A stretch of DNA of 64,000 bases from positions 5,684,716-5,748,715 of the forward strand of contig CP053163.1 in assembly GCA_014607495.2 (NCBI GenBank), read 5' to 3'. This document shows positions 21,291-29,753 of this stretch, piece by piece. Position numbers and translations under genes: made by a program. The DNA comes from Carposina sasakii (lineage: Eukaryota > Arthropoda > Insecta > Lepidoptera > Carposinidae). Each line of letters opens with the position of its first letter. The stretch's first letter is position 1. The notes under the pieces were generated by a model. It was not told the origin of the DNA, made no database searches, and saw only the letters and a list, made by a program, of their open reading frames with translations.

Positions 21291-23329
21291 TTTATATGAT
21301 TTATAGTCATTCCTGACAATGCAAAAGATATAAGAAAGGAATTAGGGGATTATTTTTTAAAGGAAGGGCTATTTCATTCCAAAATCACTATTGACTGTGA
21401 CACGCACGTTTTCAATTTAATTATTAAATACTAGCTGTACACCCGACTTTGTTCACGTGGGATAAGTTTTTGTCCCGGGATAAAAGTTTCGTAATGAAAC
21501 ATAGCCTTTGTTCCAACTTACTGTATTCAGTGACTGTCGCGGTTTATCGCGTGACAATCAAACGCGAACCAATTACTTCTATATATTTCTGATGTACCTA
21601 AAATGTAAAAAAAATAAATTAAACATATCCATAGTGTTTTTATTTATACCACTTATTATTACTCCAGTTACCTACCTTTCCCAGTCCCGCAGCTTTTTTT
21701 TTTGTTTTGTACGAAACCCCGAAAGCAGAATTTTCATTTTGTCTTTGCATATTTGCCCCGATATATCCATACCTCTTCCGATTTCCACCCAGGCGTCTTC
21801 TTTTAAATTTTATTCTTGAAATTCTCATCCTGGGGATTAGTAAGTTTCGGTAACCCGATTAGAGTTAAACATTTTTCTTCCGACCACTCCATAACAACCG
21901 AGCGCGGAGCGTGATTAACGACACGTACGCACTTGCGTGATATCTTGCTCGCGTCCACGAAAACTGAGCTCCCCTTTGTGTTCGCCCAACTTACCGCCAC
22001 CCTTTGGAGCGCTGAGCGCGGAGCGCGCACCGTTACGCTCCACGTTCGCAAACGTATCCACTACGCGGAGCTGTTGCAAGTGCGCGGAGCGCAAGATGTT
22101 CGCGAACTAATGGATACCCAGCTTGATGGGCAGCTCCAGCGAATGGGCACGGCCGGCGCGCCCAGCACGGCCGCCAGCGCCGCGTCGTCCGCCGCGCCCC
22201 GCGAGCCGGGCGGCTGTTCCGCCGGCGACATGATGGGCTGGTGCAGTGTGGAGCTCGTCTCCGACACGCGGCAGTGCGCCGACACGCTCGCATTAGCTCG
22301 CGGAAGGGCGCCTCGGGCTACTGGAACACGTCGCTGTTGGCCAGCGCCGCCTCAATGTCGCGGCGCTCGGGCTGCGGCGCCGGCTCGGGCGCGTCGCGGC
22401 GCTCGGGCTGCGGCGCCGCCTCGAGCGGCACGAGCTGGTTGTTCTCGAGCACGAGCGGCCGGTTGTCGATCGGCGTCAGCGTGCCGTTCTCCTGCAGGCA
22501 CAGGAAGTAGAACCCGGGCGCGTCGCCGAAGTGTTCGCCGGGCACCGCCAGCAGCTGCCCGTCGGCGATGGGCGCGGAGGCAGCGGGGGCGGGCGCGGGT
22601 GGAGCGGGGGGCGCAGCGGGCGCGGGGGGCGCGGGCGGCGCGGCGGCGGCCGGCGCCGGCAGGCCGCGCGAGATGGCCGTAGACGGTATGATCTCCTCGA
22701 TGTTGTCGAGCTCGGAGAGCGCGTCGCTGGTGCACACGGCCACGGTGCAGCGGCGGCGGGCACGGGCGGCGCGCTCGACAGCGGCGCCAGTGTCGGCAGC
22801 GCGGCGGCGTGTGGAGGCGGAGCGGGGGCGGACGGCGACGGCGCGCTAGTTATCACTATTTCGCGTCTTACTTTCTTAGCCTGCGTTATCGTTTCGGAGG
22901 CCGCTTTCCTCACCCTCTGCCGCGGTGCGGGCGACGCGACAGTTTCGGCCGCGGGAATCGTTAAGACTTTTGAATGACGATTTTGTTCTCCGCGCGCGGG
23001 AGGCGGCTTTTGCACGATCTGCCCCGTCCCTGCAGGTGTTCGAATTGAGCGGCGTCAGCTGCTGTGCAACTATTTTCATATACGAATTTATAATTTAGCA
23101 ATTGTTACCGTAGTTTGTAGATTAGAATGTAATGCAAAAGATAAGAATAATGATTAAATAATTGCATTGTATATATGCATTTTTAAATTCCACATCCTAC
23201 ATGTGACGTTCCCCCCATTATGTTGATTCCGTAGAATAAGATAATTAAATTTTATCGAATCGAATAAACAAATATTGACTCGCTTCCAGTGTTTCATTTA
23301 TAAATAAAACAACTCTTGTTTGATTAAAT

Positions 23330-23335
23330 TTTATT
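23330..23335 (-). terminator. candidate poly(A) signal of the PWWP gene
   Basis: AATAAA on the minus strand about 615 bases after the stop codon. The region between is AT-rich and non-coding. The duplicated copy has the same signal near 18810. Confidence 0.4.
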
Positions 23336-23948
23336 TCATTAAAACTACACAGAAGTAAATCATTACACTCCATTGTATAGTTGAAATGGGGTCTAGATTC
23401 TGACACAAACAATGAAATAAATCATAATGTGCCTTCGACATTTACATTTAAAAGTTATCTCAACAAATATTTCTTAATATTAAATCTATATGATATAGTC
23501 ATTCCTTACGGTTAGTGAGCCCGACCGAGGCACTTTGGCCAATCCAACGTGTATAAACTTCCTTTCAAACATAATAGCACATTTCCTCATGTACAAATGT
23601 GTACATTTACCAATGCTTATAATAACCCAAAGTTTGCTAAACATTACAAAAATATTATATCCTAGATTTTATAATATATTCCATAATATGATCCAACAAT
23701 ATCATAATAAATTTCAATTTACAAAATGTAAATCATATACTTAAATATGAACGCGGCGATGTACCCCGCTTATCTCTTAGATGACATCCCGACCGTCGGT
23801 TCCGACTATATTTACAAGTTCCGCGCCCCCGAACAAAACCGCATCGCTCCGCGCTAACGTACTGACACACATGTAACGTAAAACTTAATCTATTGCACAT
23901 TGTAATGAGACAGATAAAACAATAAAATAAATAGGGGAGGTCGGGGGC

Positions 23949-26900
23949 CTAGAGCGCGTCGTCCGGCCAGCCGGCGGGCGCGTCGTCCGTCAGCAGCGGC
24001 ATGGACATGCCGGCCGCGTCGTCTGTGCGCGCGCGCGGCGCGATGCGCGGGTCTGTCACCGTGATGGGCAGCTCCAGCGAAGTGGGCACGGCCGGCGCGC
24101 CCAGCACGGCCGCCAGCGCCGCGTCGCCCGCCGCGCCCCGCGAGCCGGGCGGCTGTTCCGCCGGCGACATGATGGGCTGGTGCAGTGTGGAGCTCGTCTC
24201 CGACACGCGGCAGTGCGCCGACACGCTCGCATTGAGCTCGCGGAAGGGCGCCTCGGGCTCCTGGAACACGTCGCTGTTGGCCAGCGCCGCCTCGAGGATG
24301 TCGCGGCGCTCGGGCTGCGGCGCCGGCTCGGGCGCGTCGCGGCGCTCGGGCTGCGGCGCCGCCTCGAGCGGCACGAGCTGGTTGTTCTCGAGCACGAGCG
24401 GCCGGTTGTCGATCGGCGTCAGCGTGCCGTTCTCCTGCAGGCACAGGAAGTAGAACCCGGGCGCGTCGCCGAAGTGTTCGCCGGGCACCGCCAGCAGCTG
24501 CCCGTCGGCGATGGGCGCGGAGGCAGCGGGGGCGGGCGCGGGTGGAGCGGGGGGCGCAGCGGGCGCGGGGGGCGCGGGCGGCGCGGCGGCGGCCGGCGCC
24601 GGCAGGCCGCGCGAGATGGCCGTAGACGGTATGATCTCCTCGATGTTGTCGAGCTCGGAGAGCGCGTCGCTGGTGCACACGGCCACGGTGCAGGCGGCGG
24701 CGGGCACGGGCGGCGCGCTCGACAGCGGCGCCAGTGTCGGCAGCGCGGCGGCGTGTGGAGGCGGAGCGGGGGCGGACGGCGACGGCGCGCTAGTTATCAC
24801 TATTTCGCGTCTTACTTTCTTAGCCTGCGTTATCGTTTCGGAGGCCGCTTTCCTCACCCTCTGCCGCGGTGCGGGCGACGCGACAGTTTCGGCCGCGGGA
24901 ATCGTTATAGACTTTTGAATGACGATTTTGTTCTCCGTCGGCGCGGGAGGCGGCTTTTGCACGATCTGCCCCGTCCTCTGCAGGTGTTCGAATTGAGCGG
25001 CGGTCAGCTGCATGACGGTGCCGGATTTCTGTTGCAAAAATATCAACGGTTCGCCTGCGGGTTTCTGTACAATCTTCTTAGGCTCCGAAGTAACAATTTT
25101 TTTGGGAGCCGGCCTGATCTCGGGCATGGGAGCAATACTTTGGGTCGTAGTTGTCACTCGCCCGCCTACGATTAACTGTCCCTTTGAGGTTATGATAGCA
25201 CTCTTTTGTTTCGGTACTATTTTAGGTTGCATTTTCACCGGTGCCGACGTTACGGATGTCTTTTGTGCGACGGCAGCGTTGGAGGATATCCTTTGTGTTA
25301 AGGTTTTAAGGTGCGATGAATTAGTTTGCTTATTTGGAAACAAGATTTTCTCATGTTCGGGCGTAAGGACTATTCTAGACTGAGTTCCCTGAGCGTTTGT
25401 TATAATCATAACAGTGTTTCCGGGAGAGTTCGCGTCAGACGACGAAGGTATAAGTTTCGCAGACACGGGTTTATTATCTGCGACGGGCATTTCCGGACCT
25501 TTCGAAACGAGAACATGTGCCTTCCCCGTTTGAGGATCTATCACAATTTTTTGGGCTTTGCCAGGTCGTGGCGAATTACCCGGAAGAATTATGAATTTAT
25601 CTGCTTTATTAGAATTACTTTCTTGCCTTTGGGGAATTGGTTGTAATAAAGTTTGTGGAGGCTTAGTCTCTTTTGTATTGGTTTCATTTTTCGTCATTAT
25701 GAATTTCTGTTTGCCAGTTGTCTTATCAATAACTAACATAGCATTGGCTCCTCTCATTTTGCCTGATTTGGACAGAATGTTTGGCGAAGTTACTTTATTG
25801 CTTTGAGTAATGGGATTCATAACTAAGGTCTTCATATCTGGCTTACTAGCCGAAGAGATTACAGTTACTTTTTCTTTTTCAATAGGTTTTGTCTTAATCA
25901 ATTTAGGTGGATGTTCGGTATTAGCAATTATGTTTCCATCGGTCATTACGATAGGCATTTTCTCAATACTTTCGGGAGTTAAAATCTCATCAGATAGCAC
26001 AACTGGCATAGAATTGATATCAAACATAGGGTCTATTGTTGGCGCCGCAATCTTAGGCTCATTCAGATTAGTCACTAGTGAATTCTTTGGCTTTATTTTA
26101 TGTAATTTTGCAGGCGCTTTAGCAATTTTCCGATATTTTTGCTGAATTAAAATCGTATTCCCATCAGATGTTGGTTCTGGCGGAGTATTAATTGTATACT
26201 TTTGTACTGCTCCGTCGGATGAAACCTCACTTCGTGTTATTAAAATTTGATCTGTAGTGCCTGAAGCTTCTGCAATAATGTTCTTCTTGAGACCAGGAGG
26301 GTTAGCTCGACGAATAATTATCTTTTGTTTAGGTGTCGTAGATTGCAAGGGAGACTTCGCTGGGGAAGTTTTGGTTATTTCAAAATTCAAAATCTTTTCT
26401 TTTCCCGGTACAATAATATGTTTAGTAGGTGCAGTTTTAACTGGTGATGGTCTGGGGGAATAAGGTTCCTCTAAAATCTTTAATAATTTCGAATTAGAAG
26501 TGTCGACTTTAGCTGGTTTCATTTCTGCTATTTCTCGTTTATTTTCACTAGAAAGTGACGCCACATTCTGTTCTACGGATTTGGTAACATCTAAGCCATT
26601 TTTATTCCGAATAAATACAGGTTCATTAAGTATTTTATTTTTAATGTGAGGTGTATTTTTTGTGATGTTGATTTTGTGATCTATAGACTCAGACATTTGA
26701 ACTAACGATTGAGCAGCATTAAAATTATCATCTTTCTCTTTATCTGTTTCAAAACGTAAATTGATATTATCATTATTGGAAACTGTAAGCAAACTTTTAG
26801 AAATAGATGTGGTATCTTCATGTGTTCGAACTACTGTTTCTGTTTCAAATTCCGTTGTACTAACAACTTCTTCAAATGGCTCCGTTTCAGTCGACATTGG

Positions 26901-29753
26901 AATATTTACAGTTTCCGTGTGATCAACCATATTATTTTGTATTGCTACTGATGGTAGATTAATGAGTGCTTCCGCAATCTGCAGATCTGATTCTGAGGGT
27001 TCACTATCAATGGAATTTTCACCTGAAGCCTTTGTGACATTATCCATAAAGGAAATTTCATTTTCTGGTGACATAAATTTAACATTGGTATCAGGTTCTA
27101 CATATTCATTATCATCTGTTTCAATTGTAGATTCAGAAAGAACTGTTTCCGTAACTTCAGTGTTAAACTGATTATCTTCATAAAAAGTTTGATGTTCACT
27201 ATGCACAATTTCTGGTTGTTTATCTACATTGTTCTCTTCCGATATTGAACTAGTACATTTTACTGAGTCCTCATTATCACATTCCATTCCATTTACTGTG
27301 TTTACAGTAGTTTGTTCATTGAATTTCTCCTGTTCATTGTCATATGAAAAACTAATACCATTTGTCTTACCAATATTGCCATTGATAGATTCATTTGTGG
27401 GGGAGTCTTTAACCTCATCCTCAAATAAATCTTCGGGCAGATCATTGCTTATGATTCTTGTAACTCTATCGGATTCACGAGAAACGCTTAACAAAGCATC
27501 TACAGCTGACACAGTTGATTCACTCATGGAAGGTCTTACAATTTGTTCATAGGATGCAGAAACAGGCAATGTCATTTCGGAAACTCCTACAATTACTTCG
27601 GATGGTTGTGTTTGGATTCCACTTTCTGATAGGTTAGTCTCTACTGCCTCTTCGAGTACAGTTTCTTCAATCAATTCAGATGACTGTGGTTCTGGTATTG
27701 TTGTTTCTTGTAGCTCTACAGATTGTTCTGTACCTTGCGTCCATCCAGATATTTCTGGACCATGAACTTCCTGAGATATGTCTGGTTCCTTAACCTCCTC
27801 AGTTATTACTGGTTCACGGCTGTCTCCAGGTATTTCTGCTTCAGGCTCATCTACAGGTGTTTCTGCTTCTTGGATGTCCATGGGTACATCTGCTTCTCGA
27901 AGCTGCTCATGTATTTCGGTTTCCTGGACTTCTCCAGTTTTTGCCAATACCTGGTCTTCAGGTAATGTTGCGATTGCTTCCGAGATTTCAGTTTCTTGAA
28001 TCTGTTCAGGTATTTTTGTTTCTTGTATTTCTGGTATAGCTGTTTTTTGTACTACAACAGGTAGTGGCACATCTTTTTCTAAAGAATGTAATTTGCCGAA
28101 TTTTGAAGGATACTCCTTGTATCTTGTAACTGGTTGGTAGGTTTTTAATGTAATATTTTCCAAATCATTGTAAGGTGATTTCGTAACATTATCAACGACA
28201 GTATTCGTTGTAATAGTATGGGCGTAAATATTATTGGTAAGCTCTATTTCAGCAATCCTACTCTCACCTTTACGACATTCTTTATTAATAGGTTTTATTT
28301 CTTGTGGGGGATATAGAACTTCATTACTCCTACTTGTAGATTTATATGGATCTGTTTTCTCTTCTGCTGACTGTTTTATATGATCTGATGTTATGTTTGT
28401 ATTAAACATTTCAAATATTTTTTCATCGATTTTTGCTTTTTGCGCTGCTTCTGCTTTCATTCTTTTAAGTTGTATTTTGGGTGCCATTCTAGGAACCTTC
28501 ACAGTTTCTATTGGTGGAGAATCTCTAGATTCAGGAGATGATGCCACATCCAGTCCATTGAGTTCACATTCTGATATGTCCAATCTCTCAGCAGCATTTA
28601 ACTGTTCTGCAACATATTTACCTATTGCATCTTGGCTTCTAGAATGTCTGCTCCGAAAAAACGTTTTCGTTTTAAAGATAGCCTTATTTGGTGGCGGATC
28701 TTCTACAGGTGGTTTGTCAATAGACATTGCACCATCTAACTGTTTTTCAACATTTTTGTCTGGTGATTTTACAACTGAAAGCTCAGGAAAATTTTCCTCG
28801 ATTTTCAGTGGTTCTGGGATCGAAGGCAATTCTGGCACTGTTGCTTTATTTAGTAGCTCAGCTACTTCCCTTGCGACTTCTTCGTCATCTATACTCGAAC
28901 TTTTGGCATCTTTTCGAGATGAAGGGTTTTTGACACGTGGTATTTTGCGTCCTGCATCAGTTTCCAAAGGCCAATCCGGTTCATCTTCACAAAACTCATA
29001 TTTAGAATCACTAGACGACTCTGGTTTTTCTCCAGAGGCATTGTCAGATTTTTTGTCAATAATGGAATCGGCTAGATGCTGGTCACTTGGTAATTCAGCT
29101 GGTATTGGGATCCCAGGAGATTCAGCAGCTGCAGGAACTTTAGGGGAGCATGATATAACCTGGGAGATAGGTGCTTCGTCACTTGATTCATCATCGCCGT
29201 CATCCCAGTCCGCTAGTAAGCTACTCTTTATTTCTTCATCAGTCTTTATCTTTTTTATAGCGGCTGCCGATTCCTCGGCCACACGTTTTTCTGCTTGTGT
29301 CTTTTTACCATCAAGATTATTTTTTTCTTTACGTGGTCTACGCTGTTTAGGAGTTTTTGATGTGGTTGGAGTTGACTTCGGGGTTTTTGATATCGGCTTT
29401 TTACGCACCGGCGAAGGTGTGTATGGCATAAATGTAACACTATGAGTTTTATTATGCAAAATAAGAACATTCATGCGTGTGGTATTAAATGAACAGGCAT
29501 GACATGAATATATGCCAGTACTAGAAACACTGGGTGTACTTGGTTTAATGGTAGTGGGTGTTGAAGGTTCTGGCTGTGGTTGCTCTGAATTAAGGTTATC
29601 TTCTGATTGTAGCCTTTCTTCACTATTTGTAGATGTAGAGGGTGTTTCTGTAGCATTAGGCTGAGAGGATTTTTCAGCAGCCTCTATCTGATTGGTAGAA
29701 GTAGATTTTTGAGGTAAAATGTGTACCTTGTAATCAGTTTTCTGTTTTACAAT
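23949..29753 (-). CDS. PWWP gene exon 5 (large terminal exon)
   Basis: 5805 bases in one open frame from acceptor CTTTTCAG to the TAG at 23949. It carries the C2H2 finger (YSCHACSFNTTRM..), the SP/TP-rich basic stretch (TPSPVRKKPISKTPKSTP), the acidic repeat region, many Thr/Ile/Lys-rich segments and the GC-rich 3' part (about 23950-24950) encoding Ala/Pro-rich sequence and the conserved-looking C-terminus. The last ~0.95 kb recurs, damaged, at 19436-19551 plus 22124-23062. Confidence 0.92.
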   Translation of the reverse strand: MVKQKTDYKVHILPQKSTSTNQIEAAEKSSQPNATETPSTSTNSEERLQSEDNLNSEQPQPEPSTPTTIKPSTPSVSSTGIYSCHACSFNTTRMNVLILHNKTHSVTFMPYTPSPVRKKPISKTPKSTPTTSKTPKQRRPRKEKNNLDGKKTQAEKRVAEESAAAIKKIKTDEEIKSSLLADWDDGDDESSDEAPISQVISCSPKVPAAAESPGIPIPAELPSDQHLADSIIDKKSDNASGEKPESSSDSKYEFCEDEPDWPLETDAGRKIPRVKNPSSRKDAKSSSIDDEEVAREVAELLNKATVPELPSIPEPLKIEENFPELSVVKSPDKNVEKQLDGAMSIDKPPVEDPPPNKAIFKTKTFFRSRHSRSQDAIGKYVAEQLNAAERLDISECELNGLDVASSPESRDSPPIETVKVPRMAPKIQLKRMKAEAAQKAKIDEKIFEMFNTNITSDHIKQSAEEKTDPYKSTSRSNEVLYPPQEIKPINKECRKGESRIAEIELTNNIYAHTITTNTVVDNVTKSPYNDLENITLKTYQPVTRYKEYPSKFGKLHSLEKDVPLPVVVQKTAIPEIQETKIPEQIQETEISEAIATLPEDQVLAKTGEVQETEIHEQLREADVPMDIQEAETPVDEPEAEIPGDSREPVITEEVKEPDISQEVHGPEISGWTQGTEQSVELQETTIPEPQSSELIEETVLEEAVETNLSESGIQTQPSEVIVGVSEMTLPVSASYEQIVRPSMSESTVSAVDALLSVSRESDRVTRIISNDLPEDLFEDEVKDSPTNESINGNIGKTNGISFSYDNEQEKFNEQTTVNTVNGMECDNEDSVKCTSSISEENNVDKQPEIVHSEHQTFYEDNQFNTEVTETVLSESTIETDDNEYVEPDTNVKFMSPENEISFMDNVTKASGENSIDSEPSESDLQIAEALINLPSVAIQNNMVDHTETVNIPMSTETEPFEEVVSTTEFETETVVRTHEDTTSISKSLLTVSNNDNINLRFETDKEKDDNFNAAQSLVQMSESIDHKINITKNTPHIKNKILNEPVFIRNKNGLDVTKSVEQNVASLSSENKREIAEMKPAKVDTSNSKLLKILEEPYSPRPSPVKTAPTKHIIVPGKEKILNFEITKTSPAKSPLQSTTPKQKIIIRRANPPGLKKNIIAEASGTTDQILITRSEVSSDGAVQKYTINTPPEPTSDGNTILIQQKYRKIAKAPAKLHKIKPKNSLVTNLNEPKIAAPTIDPMFDINSMPVVLSDEILTPESIEKMPIVMTDGNIIANTEHPPKLIKTKPIEKEKVTVISSASKPDMKTLVMNPITQSNKVTSPNILSKSGKMRGANAMLVIDKTTGKQKFIMTKNETNTKETKPPQTLLQPIPQRQESNSNKADKFIILPGNSPRPGKAQKIVIDPQTGKAHVLVSKGPEMPVADNKPVSAKLIPSSSDANSPGNTVMIITNAQGTQSRIVLTPEHEKILFPNKQTNSSHLKTLTQRISSNAAVAQKTSVTSAPVKMQPKIVPKQKSAIITSKGQLIVGGRVTTTTQSIAPMPEIRPAPKKIVTSEPKKIVQKPAGEPLIFLQQKSGTVMQLTAAQFEHLQRTGQIVQKPPPAPTENKIVIQKSITIPAAETVASPAPRQRVRKAASETITQAKKVRREIVITSAPSPSAPAPPPHAAALPTLAPLSSAPPVPAAACTVAVCTSDALSELDNIEEIIPSTAISRGLPAPAAAAPPAPPAPAAPPAPPAPAPAASAPIADGQLLAVPGEHFGDAPGFYFLCLQENGTLTPIDNRPLVLENNQLVPLEAAPQPERRDAPEPAPQPERRDILEAALANSDVFQEPEAPFRELNASVSAHCRVSETSSTLHQPIMSPAEQPPGSRGAAGDAALAAVLGAPAVPTSLELPITVTDPRIAPRARTDDAAGMSMPLLTDDAPAGWPDDAL

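Larger units (their letters stand above)
19552..22123. mobile_element. degraded PIF/Harbinger DNA transposon
   Basis: 2572 bp with inverted ends of about 40 bp (left AGCTGGGTATCCATTACATT; right end, reversed, AGCTGGGTATCCATTAGTT; both continue CGCGAACATCTTGCGCTCC). The flanking sequence is TGA on both sides (19549-19551 and 22124-22126). The undisturbed gene copy at 24059-24068 reads CCGTGATGGG, so TGA is a 3-bp target duplication, as expected for PIF/Harbinger. It contains a broken transposase in + orientation and a relic of a second gene in minus orientation, the usual two-gene layout of this superfamily. Confidence 0.88.
18538..23062 (-). pseudogene. duplicated 3' end of the PWWP gene, split by Harbinger
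   Basis: 18538-19551 matches 23062-24063 (3' untranslated region plus the last about 115 coding bases). 22124-23062 matches about 24061-25010 (the preceding 0.95 kb of coding sequence). Together they are one copy of the 1.95-kb segment 23062-25010, lying head-to-tail beside it, with the junction at AGCTG/CTGTGC (about 23062). The coding part carries several 1-3 base deletions against the intact gene, and the segment lacks everything upstream of residue ~1740, so it cannot make the protein. It is either a real partial tandem duplication or a haplotype or assembly duplicate. Confidence 0.85.

Noticed and set aside
21933..23015. Long open frames on both strands in the GC-rich segment (also 24001-25175)
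   Set aside because: They overlap the duplicated coding end of the PWWP gene in other frames. High GC content removes stop codons, and the products are Ala/Arg/Gly-rich with no domain.
28393..29445. A 350-codon + strand frame opposite the PWWP gene's large exon
   Set aside because: It is the antisense of a Ser/Asp/Glu-rich coding region, which gives Ser/Leu/Phe-rich readings without stops. No splice sites or homology support it.
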